Shown here: positions 23,020 to 34,455 of the stretch, piece after piece
How the letters are laid out: each line of letters begins with the position of its first letter
Numbering within the stretch: the stretch's first letter is position 1
Assembly: GCA_004352715.1 (NCBI GenBank)
Contig: SCFE01000085.1
Span: 1,314,347 to 1,378,346 of the forward strand
Length of the DNA stretch: 64,000 nucleotides
Direction of reading: 5' to 3'
From: Hofstenia miamia
Lineage: Eukaryota > Xenacoelomorpha > Acoela
Program-made: the position numbers and the translations under genes
The notes under the pieces: generated by a model
Database searches by the model: none
What the model was told of the DNA's origin: nothing
Seen by the model: only the letters and a program-made list of their open reading frames with translations

Positions 23020-23925
23020 TGCGGAGTGACTAGATGAAAATTTAGACCCTTCCCAATGTTTAACATGTAAATGTAAATGACGCTTAAGGTTATCAACTGG
23101 AGAGCAGTATTTGAGATAGGGTCAAGTGCATGTTCATTAACATTAATTTTTATTGAATATTTAAGTAAAATTTAGAATTCATGTTGAAGAATTGCACGGA
23201 AGTTCAATTAAAAACTATACATAATTAGTTAAAATATCAATTCGAGAATTGCTCTATAGTATGAAGTGGTTGTCCAATCTTAGTCCGATGTGTCCCGCAA
23301 TCGGTACACTTTCTCAATGTGTGAAAGCGATCTTTAGTGTTGTTTTCAAAATGGGTTGCGTACTTTTGTAGTGCCGCGATACGCACATAAGCATCTCCCC
23401 CATTTTTTCAATGTAAATGTAATAAATAGCGTTTCAAATTGACAACTGGAAAAATAGTTTTCCAATCTTAGATTAAACACCTTATTTACCAGACAATGAT
23501 AGCATAGATAACATGTAGGTTACATATTGATGAATACTTACCAGAAAATATTCAATCGGAATTTTATAACATATCTGAGGAGTATATTCAAATTTTGCAT
23601 TGATGTTTTTACAAGTTTGAGTGAAAGCACAATGGTATCCCATAGAAGTAAGCGAATATATAAATGCATGCAAAATTAACATTTTTTCAACTAATTTCTT
23701 GTCTACAAGTATAAGAAACAACATTTGCAACATATCCTTTACTTCCATCAGCATGTCTGCAAATACTATGTACAATTTTCCATAGCTTCCTTGATAGCTC
23801 CTTTTACCAAACGACCAGTTTTGTGACTTTGTGACATAAAAAGTAAGATAGCCTGTCGAGTTTCGTTTGTATTGGGTTTACATCACTTTGAAGCAATATC
23901 TTGAGCTTCCTCAGTGTCCATTTCA
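23020..23925 (-). pseudogene. Possible zinc-finger-like relic, unidentified
   Basis: Reading the minus strand, 23925-23770 is nearly open and includes RQAILLFMSQSHKTGR. Lower down, two diverged copies of a motif appear: PVVNLKRYLLHLH near 23440 and CSPVDNLKRHLHLHV near 23080, which resemble the second half of a C2H2 finger. Between them is ENNTKDRFHTLRKCTDCGT near 23320. A 97-codon open stretch (23775-23482) lies in another frame. Several stops and frame changes separate the pieces. I think this is a dead gene of an unrecognised family, but the finger reading is weak because the first Cys pair is incomplete. Confidence 0.3.
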
Positions 23926-24040
23926 AAAAATTAAAGCGTCACTGGGTAAATGTACAAAGACACTTGAATATGCTGCTATTTAACCAGCTACAGCTTCAGA
24001 TGAAAATATTTATGGCGGTAAAATGACTTAACTTGAGAAC

Positions 24041-24118
24041 CAGGGGCATACCCAGGATTTTCTGACTGGGGGGGGACGTCATTGTTATTCCACCATATAC
24101 CCCCTAGGTACGCCACTG
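24041..24118. mobile_element. 78-bp hAT miniature element
   Basis: The left end CAGGGGCATACCCAGG and the reverse complement of the right end CAGTGGCGTACCTAGG are imperfect inverted repeats. TTGAGAAC lies directly outside both (24033-24040 and 24119-24126), a perfect 8-bp duplication diagnostic of hAT insertion. Almost nothing but the two ends remains. A related right end is at 25815-25864. Confidence 0.9.
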
Positions 24119-24446
24119 TTGAGAACTGTATNTATAGTACGTAAATCAATTTTTAATCAATCAATTATCCTCTTAACAATGTGTAGCTAATAATCTCCAG
24201 CCCAAGAATCAAATTTGCTCACTTATTTTGGAATGGAGGATGTATTTTTTTATATTTTCATATTTATTTCGTGATGATGTGTCAACAATTGGTGAAATCC
24301 TCACATCTGATTCCCAACAGTGGCGAGTACTAGAGTAACCCCTAATAAGCCCATGCAGTATGATGCACCAATAAATTCTTTTAGTTGAAAAACAGACATT
24401 GAAAAATTTGTATTGGGATCATATATATTAAAGTATTTTTGTTTAG

Positions 24447-24513
24447 AGAACAGTAGTGAAGTGTTATCACACCCATTGTTTTGGGAATCATTGGTTCAAC
24501 TCCAATCTGTTCT
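24447..24513 (+). tRNA. tRNA-like cloverleaf (pseudogene or SINE head)
   Basis: A 67-base cloverleaf can be drawn: acceptor stem AGAACAG/CTGTTCT pairs 7 of 7; D stem GTGA/TCAC 4 of 4 around AGTGTTA; anticodon stem CCCA/TGGG with a six-base loop TTGTTT; T arm ATTGG TTCAACT CCAAT pairs 5 of 5. The T arm holds a good B box, GGTTCAACTCC, and the D arm resembles the usual TAGTG-AGTGGTTATCAC with one G missing. T-rich sequence follows. The anticodon loop is one base short and the total is about five short, so it is probably a tRNA pseudogene, an unusual tRNA or the head of a SINE. The amino acid cannot be assigned. Confidence 0.45.
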
Positions 24514-25690
24514 TTATTTATTTTCATAGTAGTGAATTATGTAGGTGTTTGCTATAGATTAGTTTTCACTGCAATTATCTAGTTGTTTTGGGTACTTTTC
24601 ATAAAAAATCATCTTGCTATCAGCGCATGGTAGCCTAAAATGTATAGCTTTGCAGTTGTTGTTCCATATATGAGCAAGGATATATAATCACTAGACCAAA
24701 ATACTATTCTACAACATTAAAACATGTATTAAATTTACCTACAATATGCTAAATTCACCTAAAAATTGCTAATTATTATTTTAAGAAAATACTCTGAATA
24801 TTTCCATTCTTTTGAAAGCATAAATATCAATCAAAATATTAACAGTTGTGTGTTTAAGTATTTCCACAAATTTCTCTCCGAATTTAAAACAACTGTTTTG
24901 CAAATGTCACTTCAAAATACAATTCTTCAATAAAAAATGCAAAGTATTAAGAGCATGGAAAGTGTTCTTCACATTATCAAGTTTTTCCTAGCACAGCAAA
25001 ATCTCCAAAGAACATCAAAATTTACAAAATATCTACCACTGAGTAATATCCTGCTTTGTTTACATGGAAATGATAATCTACTTCATTTTATTTGCACTAT
25101 TTCTACTTATTTTTTGTGGCTTAAAATTATTCTGACTTGTATTTTTCAGCATTTTCAGAGCAGTTCACTCAATAAAATTAATATTTTTACTCACAAATTT
25201 TAGAATATTTCATCATGCCTTGTCTGAAAGAAGCACCTATGTCTTGAACTACTCAATGGTGTTGAGCAAAATAGATTAAATTCGTTGTGGTTAATTATTT
25301 TTAAGACAATGAGCATCTTTTTTATACAGAGGGACCAACATTTAACTTGCAAAATGAAAATATTACCATGAGTGGCCTCAAGTTTCTTTTCATGGGTGGT
25401 AAAGTTGAACCAACTATTAACATCGATGGATTGCCCTTGTTTAGATCTAGTAGTGTATAACTTTGCCAATTATGTTTGACATCACTAGATGAGAGCAATG
25501 TGTTCATGTGTGGTTTTTTTTGTGGATCATATAAGCCCACCAAACTTGTTAATTTCGTTTTTCCAATAGTAGATTACATTAACAATGTAAAGTTCTGGGG
25601 TTTTCTTTAAGTAATTCGTATTTGTCTTAACCCTCATCCGGCCACATATTTATACCAACATATTCCGGCCACCTGTCTACATGTGTAGAC
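24514..25690. other. AT-rich stretch, no supported gene
   Basis: Open stretches of 73-89 codons at 24937-25203 (plus) and 25200-25543 (minus) show no recognisable domain or splice context and overlap in conflicting frames. Confidence 0.35.
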
Positions 25691-25696
25691 AAATAG

Positions 25697-26090
25697 AGAA
25701 ACCGTGTTATTTGTGCTCAAAACATTTTTTGTTTTGTATTAGAATTGATGATAATCTATAACTACTAGATTATTTTTTNTTTTTTTTGATTTATCCAGTC
25801 AAAATTAAATTTGGAAACCTGACGGGGGGACATTCCACCATGTCCCCCCCTGGGTACGCCACTGTCATCAGCGCAAAGGAATTGTTTAAACATCGAGATA
25901 AAATGAGTGCATTTAATTTCAAATAATTTTATGTTAATATTAAATTTGCACTTCATTTCTTTACCGTTAGAGGGCTTATAAACACTTAAATATATTTCGT
26001 CTAATGTAGAGAAACCGTGTTATTTGTGCTCAAAACATTTTTTGTTTTGTATTAGAATTGATGATAATCTATAACTACTAGATTATTTTT
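25697..26090 (+). repeat. Duplicated flank around N 25779, with a hAT end
   Basis: 25697-25778 is repeated at 26009-26090 (landmark GAGAAACCGTGTTATTTGTG), and the N at 25779 closes the first copy. The intervening 230 bases hold a hAT right end at 25815-25864 (reverse complement CAGTGGCGTACCCAGG) of the same family as the 78-bp element. This could be an allele with and without the insertion placed in series. Confidence 0.75.
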
Positions 26091-26489
26091 TGCCAAAGAT
26101 CCTAATTTACGATTTCATTCTATTTCTTTGTTTTTTAGTTCACTTAAGTTCACGAAATATTTACAATGTACGTTATATAGTACAGGTTCGAACGTCATGG
26201 TAGTTTCAATTATCGCTTTAGTATGCAAATATTCAATCTGATGCAAAAGTAATCACTGTTATAACAACATCACTCAAATACGGTATAATTTTCTGATGCT
26301 TATATTAATTAGATCACATAAGAAGTTATATTATTATATGTATAAATAAAAACAAATGACTTCAACCATAAAAATGCATTTATAGAGACTTGTCAATTAA
26401 ACAACTATTCTTACAATGTAATTAGATTAGACACACGACATACATTTAATGGAGACGTTCTAGTGATCCTTACAAATTAAGTGCTGAAA

Positions 26490-28043
26490 AGACTCAAATT
26501 GAATCCTCGTAGATTTTCAGCATTGGGGATTCTGACATTTTCTTGGTGCATTCGCGGATGAGGAGAGGGATTAGATGGTGGTTCTACGCCATATAACTGA
26601 AACTTTTGACGACTTTGAGCATAGACATACTAATTTCTGCATCTTATGTCAAAATTTTCTTTGGCCAGATTTGCAGCAACAGCTTTGATAAATGCCTGTC
26701 GTTCATTTCCGTTATCAAAAAATTAATTGTTCAATGCGATGTCCAAAATATGAAAAACAAGATGATCGGATACCTAGCGATTTTTCTTTTGCAGCAGATT
26801 TAATCTTCTGTTCTGTAGTCCATGAAATCCCTCCTTTTCCCTTGTTATAGTTGAGGATTATCACTGGTTTGTGGTCTTCTCTACTGGATATTTCTTCCAA
26901 TGTGTGATGAGAGCTCAACATCAGCACATTTTCGTTCCTCTTTGGAAGGTATGAGAACATCCTTATCCTGTTCATGTGCTCCCATAAGAGTACACTACTG
27001 TTCCTCTCTTTTCCAACTGTAGGCTTTATTATATGAGGTACATCTCGTCAATTTCATTGGATTGTTCCAGTAGCTGTTAAATTTCGTTCTAAAACTTTGA
27101 TTAACAATTCGTAAGATGAAAAATATCTGTCCATGTAGATATTACGTCCAGTTCTCGAGAAACATTCAGTCAACTGTCAGACGATGTTCATCGCAAATCT
27201 GATTGATTGACCCTCTTCAATACGGCCTGAATAGGGCGTCAGAGCGTCACATAGCCAAAATATCTTGATTTCATATTTCGACGGTTTAGCAGGCATATAG
27301 GCACTACCAGGGGCATAAACCCTAAGCACGTACAATGGTTCATTCACAGTTATGTCAGCAGATGGTATGTAAGACTGTCGTAAATTGAATTGGAAGAGAG
27401 TCCAAATTTCCCGTATGGCTCCAAATTTATCATCAACTTGTTGTTGACACCGATCAGCTTTGTTGTCAAGAGTTATGTTGCAAAGAAACAAACAAAACCG
27501 GTTTTTTGATATCGCACATGCATAAAATGGTTTTGAGTTAGTAGGATCAAATAATGATTCAATGTCAGAAAGATTATCACGATTGACATCTGCTCTGATT
27601 ATTACAGCCAAGCAAACTTTCAGTTCTGTGTACATAAATGGTCTTTGACCTAGTGTTTGCACTCTTCAATTAGTGTCTCGAAGAATTGTGCGGAGCATGG
27701 CCTCAGAGATGAACAAAGAAAATGATTCACTTTCAGACGCAGGGTTTACCGTCAGTCCTTCATGGAAGTTGACAATATTTCTTCATAACATTCGTAGTGA
27801 AGAATAAGTGTTGGTAGGGATCTCCTCATGTGACTCACTGCTGGTTTCACTTTTGTCACTTTCAATGAGCAGTTCGCCATCACTTTCTTTATTGTAGACA
27901 TCAACATCACGAGCAGATCCATTTTCTATATTAACTTCACTCTGGTCGTTGACTTCATTATCACATGAAAGATTGGGTTCTGGTGGAATATGTTGCAAGT
28001 TTAGTGCATTTTGTAAGGCGGTCCTCCTCAGCGGTCTTTGCAT
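26490..28043 (-). pseudogene. piggyBac transposase relic, near full length
   Basis: From 28043 down: an acidic Ser/Glu-rich N-terminus (to 27783), a linker in shifted frames, then 27662-27177 with the core, including YIPSADITVNEPLYVLR, YMPAKPSKYEIKIFWLCD and TPYSG. Next come IYMDRYFSSYELL (about 27130) and YLPKRNENVLMLSSHH then VIILNYNKGKGG (26975-26715), with a decayed tail to about 26490. The order matches piggyBac DDE transposases. Of the three catalytic Asp, the first is changed (ITVNE instead of the usual ITIDE), the second is kept (YMDRYFSS), and the third block after NKGKGG no longer reads VD--D. Stops and frameshifts are present. No TTAA-flanked ends were identified. The N-terminus is acidic, as in the family. 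Confidence 0.88.
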
Positions 28044-28049
28044 TTCAGA

Positions 28050-29770
28050 ATCAATGTGCAGAAGTTAACTGTTATGTGTTCAATATCAACTCTCACTGTG
28101 TGACAGCATGCTGCTACAAGCAGCAGATGAGAAATGATCATTGGTTGCCGAAGCAAACCAATAACAATGCATAATAGCTACTTTTAATGTAAGGGTATGA
28201 TTTGATGAAGGATCAAATAAATTCATGGGTGGACAATTTTAAGTTTTGAGAAAGGGAAGGTCGGGGTGAATGTCTTCAGAACAACACTTGCTCGACCATT
28301 CAATTGGTATTATCTCTCAATTTCCACTTAATGCAATGCATTTAATATATCAATGTCTTTTCAAACTTTTGATCTAGTCCTGGATGAAAAATAAGTTTCA
28401 ATTCGTCTCAAATAATTCAAAGAATAAACGCAGAATAAGCAAAATACAAAATTTGTTTATTTTATATTGGAATTTGAATTTAAATTTTACAGCTGTTCCT
28501 CTTTTCAAGAATTTTAGTTTATTGCATTGGGATTTATGTATTTTGGACAGTTCTGAATTTTTGTCTGTGATTCAGTTCAAATGCTGTAGAATTCAATAAG
28601 GCCAATGCAAATATTTCTATCTAATGTATATTTTTTGTCACATCTGTATCTTAATGTTTTAAAGTTTGCAAGGTTAGAAAGTCTTAGTGCTTTCAAGTAT
28701 GAAAATGCTTAGAAGTAATTAAGCACCATTCATAGCATTATAAACTATTCAAACAATTTTTCCACCAATTAGATGAGAATTTTTATTAGATAGTCTTCTG
28801 AATAATGGTATTTTAGATATTAAGTGTGCATGTAAAGTTTGTACTTTTTCAAATGTTCGACTTTAATCCGGATGAATTTTTCAAGAAACTATATTTGAAT
28901 TTCTTCATTTTGTCATTTATGTTAAAGATTCTGCATTTATATCAAATGATTTTAAATAATATTTGTATAATTTTGCACTTACTATACACTCATTGTCTTT
29001 AAGTATATATACTTTCACTTATGTTTGATACTCATATTCGGTACTTGACATTGAGACAATTAAACCTTAAAGTTTTTTGTATAATGATTCACTTTGAAAA
29101 CAACTTACTGTGATTCACTTAGTACATAATTTGTAGTTTTCTTGCATTTGATTGTCTTATAGTTTGTGTATTTATGATTATACCTCAATTATTTCTCATA
29201 AATTTCTTAAATATCATGTGCTTTTCCTGCGAAATTCCTTTTCCTTAATGTTAATGCTGATTTCACAATTAAAAATTCTTATTCACTTTAAGTGGCCTTT
29301 CATTCTGGAATGTAAGACATTATTTCTGACAATAATTTTAAGTGAAATTTTTTTTGTGCTGAATTAGTTTTTGATGAATAAATTTGCAGGGTAATGCGTT
29401 TTTTTCAAATGCTAATACTGTTTAAAACTGCTTTCTAATGATTTCAGTATTTACCTCTTTTTTACAAAACCTTGTTAAATGTGCACTTGATTGTATAATC
29501 ATTAATTTTAAAGTTTTAGGCACAGTTCAATTCGTTTTGATTTTTAGCACATCAGAAGTGAATGCTATACCCATGCAGCAATGGAACATTCCGAGAATGT
29601 TCCAATATATCTTTAGACTTTTGTATTTAAAATACTAGTTGATTTAAGATTACAAATAATTGCATTGTTGCTAACTATAATTAGAGTCGCCATTGATAAA
29701 TATAAATATCATTATGTATAAAGAATTTCAGTAAGAACTGATGTAGCAAGAAAAAGAATAAAGTATAGTA
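28050..29770. other. AT-rich stretch, no gene seen
   Basis: Several Phe/Leu-rich open stretches of 66-71 codons on the plus strand are typical chance translations of T-rich DNA. Confidence 0.4.
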
Positions 29771-29774
29771 ATTG

Positions 29775-31855
29775 TCAGCAACTGACATGTGAGAGCAATA
29801 TTAGTTGAACTTTTCTTTCATACAACATTGTTCTTCAGTAGGGTGTAAGTACTCTAGTCAGTGTACTGAATGTAGCTTCACATGAGCTTGTTGATGCCCC
29901 AAACATCAAAGTGCATACAAATTATAAATTAAGGGGAAAGCCTCACGATATGGAAAGAGAAATTTTGATGTTTCCTTTAAATCAGCAGCGAAACACTTTT
30001 CGGAAAATTTCTTTTTCACCAAATGAGAAACGGTTGTTGCTTAATTTTTAGACTGGAAACATCAATGTGACAATAAGTTGATATTACTAAAAAGTATCTT
30101 TTTCTAAAAACAAACGCTATCCACTGAAGTCAAGCACTGAATACCTTTCAATAACGTAATTTTATCACGATTCAGCTTCAATTTCTGCAACTACTCTGTC
30201 AATTACAGAATTATATAAGCTTACAATTCGAGTTTTTGTAACTTCATCTTCTCTTCCATTTCCAATAATATCTGTTGCAATGACATCTTGAAAAATTTCA
30301 GTAGATTTACTTTCCTTTTTTTTGGTTGCCACCAACTTTATATTTATATTTTCTTCATTGAAATTTTCATAATACATTTTGTTAAATTCGTCAATATATT
30401 GGTAATTCTTAATAATCTCTAAAGAATTCTTCACAACTTCAAAGCAGTGGGTATGTTCATTGACTCAGATTGAAGAATTTCATTAGAAGGCTTGAGGCTA
30501 CGAAGTATCATAGCCATGAAATTTGCAATAAAACTAAACTCTGAACTGTGAATCTTACTTAATAAACCTGTTGCTTCAATAGAAATATTTGCAGAAAGTA
30601 AATTATTAATGCAAGTATTCAAAAGTTCTATTATTGCTTCATAATTTTGTAAGACATTTTTGGTTAATTTGTAGTGACCATTAATCTTGATACCTTTCTA
30701 TCTGTGTATAACTGAGTCATTGTAAAGCTTCTTGTAAATTTATATAGAGAGCTACAAGTTTCAAATTATTGTTTTACCTTATTTTCTGATATGGCATGGA
30801 TGACAACTCAGTGCAGCTTCTGGTTATGGCAATAAATATAGGGAATTAATTTTCCTGATTGCTTTTGAATTTTCGCTTGAACTCCACCACGTTTACCCGA
30901 CATGACTGAAGCCCCATCATAGAATTGCGAGATTATACCATTTGAATTAATTTTCAAGGATTTTAAGCAATTAAGAATAACATTTGTTATTGCCACTGCA
31001 CAAAGATCTGACGTCGTCCAAATGGTTATAAGATATTCAAAAGGAATAGCATCATTAACAGTTCGAACTATAATTGACATATTTTCAGTACCAGTAGCAT
31101 CTTTAGTGCCATCAACTTTTAGGGTGAAAAAAGGTATATCAGAAGAGTTGACTTTCTCAACTATTTTTTCCTCAACCATTACTGCCATTAGTGAAATAAT
31201 ATCATTTTGAATTTGGTGCGATGTATAAGTAGCAATTTTTGGAATTGTCTTTACAAAATCACCAAGTTTTTCATCCTTTAATAAAGTGTATTCAAACAAA
31301 CGCATAAGCAATCCTGATTGAATATCATCGAATTCTAGATTACTGTCAAAAATGAATATATCGGAATGACCTATAAAGGGAAGTTCATTCATTACCAAAA
31401 ACCTGTGAACATCTAAGATGCTACTCAGGTAATAGCGATTTTTTCAAGTTGGGTTTCTGATAACAATGAAATAGTTTCTTGATTTTTATCCTTTCTCATT
31501 TGTAATTCTTTATAAGATTTAATTGATTTAATATGATCTGAGGATAATTCATCAAGATTAAATCCTTTCTTCATTTCCAATGCAGTTTTCCATTTTTTGA
31601 AACCAATAATTCCAAACACAAATTCACCAGTGTTTGTTGTAGAAGAAAATTTTCTGCAGCAATAACAAAACGCTGCTCTCGTTCTTGTGAGTATTCCAAC
31701 CAAGGTATTTCCAAATACCAACGTGAATTGAATGACCTTTCCTCATTTCCAAAAGAGGTTTTAGGTAAATTGTCTAATAAATCAGTAGGCACACAATGAG
31801 GCGAATTTTGTGATTTAGAGGTTGTTGGGCTTTGAAAGTAGTTAAGAAATGACAT
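29775..31855 (-). pseudogene. hAT transposase relic, ZMYM1/TTF-finger (DUF4371) type
   Basis: Order on the minus strand: start region MSFLNYFQSP at 31855; TTF-type zinc finger with FNSRWYLEIPWLEYS, then in another frame AFCYCCRKFSS and KKWKTALEMKKGF (31700-31570); HIKSIKSYKEL; the DUF4371 core 31398-30808 with FFTLKVDGTKDATGTENMSI and FYDGASVMSGKRGGVQAKIQ then YCHNQKLH; helical segments 30622-30165 (SIEATGLLSKI, SNEILQS); and a C-terminal hAT dimerisation end ASTSSCEATFSTLTRVLT near 29890-29775, where a TGA replaces an expected Arg codon. Several frameshifts and stops break it. Almost the whole protein is represented, so the loss of function is by mutation rather than truncation. Terminal repeats were not securely found; a GC-rich end-like sequence is at 32290-32350. 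Confidence 0.9.
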
Positions 31856-31859
31856 TTGT

Positions 31860-32280
31860 AAAAATAAAGTTTATAAAATTTAGTAGGTACATCAAAAAGA
31901 ATTGTGTATTTTTAATATAATTATATAATATAAAAATTAATCAAAATCAAATCAAACAATAGTTAAGTAAAATTAATTATTTGAAGTAAAATCATATCCA
32001 AAACAACTCAAAATAAATAATGACTACTCCAAACAGTTACTATTTAGTTGACTGTGAATCATATTTCAATTGATTTCATGCATGATTATATTGACTATCC
32101 CATAGAGCATTATCAAAAATCATTTACTTTGTAAGTGGTATAAAAAATAATGGTTAAAATGTTTTCATCAAAATTGTTATATTAAAAAAATTATATATAA
32201 CAACCAATCAGTCAAACAATTTTTAAGTATGTCACTGAAAAAGTAAAATTAAATAATAGTAGATTTTTTGTGTACTCATT
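31860..32280. other. AT-rich 5' flank of the hAT relic
   Basis: No reading frame. It probably includes the 5' non-coding part of the element. Confidence 0.35.
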
Positions 32281-32287
32281 TAATTTT

Positions 32288-32352
32288 ACCGGAGGGGGCT
32301 TTTGATTTGAATGATGGGGCTAAGCCCTCTTCCGCCCCATCGACGCGGCGAG
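32288..32352. mobile_element. Possible hAT terminal sequence
   Basis: A GC-rich island containing GGAGGGGGCTTTTGATTTGA, GGGGCTAAGCCC and CCGCCCCATCGACGCGGCGA in a very AT-rich setting. Similar G-run and AAGCCC sequences occur at the ends of DUF4371 hAT elements. No partner end or target duplication was found, so the assignment is tentative. Confidence 0.3.
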
Positions 32353-32837
32353 GCTGAGTGAATTTCCAAAATGCAACATTTCAAGTATTCATTCATGATA
32401 AGTATATATATATATATACAAGCATGGTTCTTACAATTCTTGATTGTTGAAACAATGGCGCATATTATTCTATCAAATTCCGTATTTAATAAAATGATCA
32501 AACCAAGTATATTATGTATTACAAATCCCTAAATTGATTATAATACACGAGCAGATTTTACATGTATGATAGCAATGAAAAATTTCAAACTATTAATTAG
32601 CTCCATATTCATTTAAAAATTATATGGAATTCAGTGCACCAAGTTACCAAATAGTCCTTTTGTATAAATATCGACAAAATCTTATCAATATGCCAGTCCA
32701 AGATAGCCTTGGCGCTGTCGAGACTGACACATGTCCATGTCTGGATAAATCTTAAAACTGCACTGATAAAATGCATAGATCAATTGATTGTTTGATAAAA
32801 GCCTACTTACCTTTACCATGGACATCTACACTATTTT

Positions 32838-32992
32838 ACCACCAAATTGGCAAAAATGCGTCACCAAATTGGAATAATGAGAACATCAAATTAACAAAAT
32901 GGGAACATCAAATTGGCAAAATGGGAACAGCAAATTGGCGAAATGGGAATACCAAATTGGCACAAGTGAAACATCAAATTAGCACAAATTTG
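32838..32992 (+). repeat. 22-bp minisatellite, about 7 units
   Basis: Units of the form CATCAAATTGGCAAAATGGGAA recur every 22 bases with substitutions. The array accounts for the open frame at 32771-33058, whose Ile-Gly-Lys-Trp repeats shift every unit because 22 is not a multiple of three. It is not a gene. Confidence 0.85.
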
Positions 32993-33078
32993 ATCATTAT
33001 ACATTTAAATGATGTAGATGTTATTTTTATTCATGTTATAGTTCCTGGTTTTGTATGATTATTATGGAAGGTTGTTTC

Positions 33079-33345
33079 TGTGTAATCAAGTCATTCATTA
33101 AACCAGAACTGCGAATATCCAACCCTGTCACTGATTTTGAAGCAGCTATTCAGAAGGAAAAACATTGGCGAAATAAAGAGAAAAAAAGCTCTTCTATACT
33201 TCCAACAATGTCTCAAATTGCACGTTCATAGTTAGCAATATCCGCTGCTCAAAATAAAAGTGAAATGTCACCAAGGGATGCACGCAACGCCATCACATGT
33301 ACTTCTCTTGACGCAGATCACGTCAATGAACTTATTGGTAGTTGA
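33079..33345 (+). pseudogene. 3' end of an unidentified coding sequence
   Basis: Eighty-nine codons with a single internal TAG (near 33230) end at a TGA at 33343. The translation is not low complexity: it contains DFEAAIQKEKHWRNKEKK, then KSEMSPRDARNAI and DADHVNELIGS before the stop. The last part, including the TAG, is repeated inverted at 45985-45825, so the unit is part of a duplicated segment followed by about 1.1 kb of non-coding sequence. The 5' part is not found. I do not recognise the family; a DNA-transposon or cellular-gene 3' end are both possible. Confidence 0.5.
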
Positions 33346-34455
33346 TCAGTCAAAAGAAGCCTTCCATAAATTTTGTTTGAAAGACTACATTTGTCATTCT
33401 TTTTGAAAATTATACTTAAATATTTTGTTGTGCGTTTTAGAAAATCTAGTGTGGTTACAGTTACTAGAAAATAACCAATTGTTAGGTTATTTTTATTTCA
33501 TTCTATTCTTTAGGTAAATGAAGATGAAGGGAACTTTATATTTAATTTTGTTGTGTTTTTTTGCTAAAATATAAGTTTTTGTACAGTGTTGAATTAGACA
33601 AACAATTTATGCCAACTTACTTATAAATTTAAATATAATTTTAATTAACTTAAAATTTTAAGTGAAATAGTTGGTAATGTTAAGTTTTAGTATTCTAATT
33701 GTATTATATTCTGTAAAATTTCTCTTGGATAATTAAAGATTCAACTGCGGTAGATGAGTGTCCCCTTGACATCTGCATATTTATTTCAATGATGAATATG
33801 ACAATGATTGTCAGTCATGAAGTTTTTCCATCAGGTGATTATTTAAGGTGTTAAATTTAATACTTATGCAAGTTGGGAAAGTAATAATCTTAATAAATTT
33901 AATTTATAATTTGTTATTTTTGTAAGAAGTGTATATGCTAAAATATTTCAGGGCATATATATATATATATACAGATATATATATAAATGTGTTTTCATGC
34001 ATTAAGTATTTCGCCATCCATTTTCCATTTGAAAAATTCAAAATTTCTTTACATCACCTTGAGATGATTTAATTCTACTTAAATACACATCTGTTAGTAA
34101 ATTTTAAGGTTCACATTAGTTGAAAGGTATTTTATTCAACTGTTATTGCAATTTGGTGCTAATATTTATCATGAAAAATGATGTCAAAAATTTCAGAAAT
34201 GTTCATCGAGCTGTACATTCAACTCACAATCTTAAAAATATATAGTTCCAGTGCCTAATGTTTTTTGTACATTTTGTACATTTATGTTATGGGTTTACTT
34301 GATTATCACACACATTGCAAAGCACTTTAAGACGCCCATGATAAAACTACCAGTAAAAATTAAATAAATCATTCAAATATGTCAATATTAGTTTAAGCAG
34401 ACGTTGATATCAGTATTTACCAAAAAGTTGACTGTGAAATTTGATAAGAACATCT
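33160..34455 (+). repeat. Segment X, inverted partner at 44.15-45.99 kb
   Basis: Matches 45985-44155 in reverse complement from the coding tail through the long 3' region (landmarks: TTGACGCAGATCACGTCAAT, AGTTGACTGTGAAATTTGAT). The far copy has extra sequence at about 44580-45110. A (TA)n tract at 33957-33974 marks a difference between the copies. Confidence 0.88.

Noticed and set aside
26184-26200. GGTTCGAACG resembling a tRNA B box
   Set aside because: Lacks the terminal CC, and no T stem or acceptor stem could be drawn around it.
28384-29638. Series of 66-71-codon plus-strand frames
   Set aside because: Phe/Leu/Ile-rich translations of T-rich DNA in different frames, without splice signals or domain motifs.
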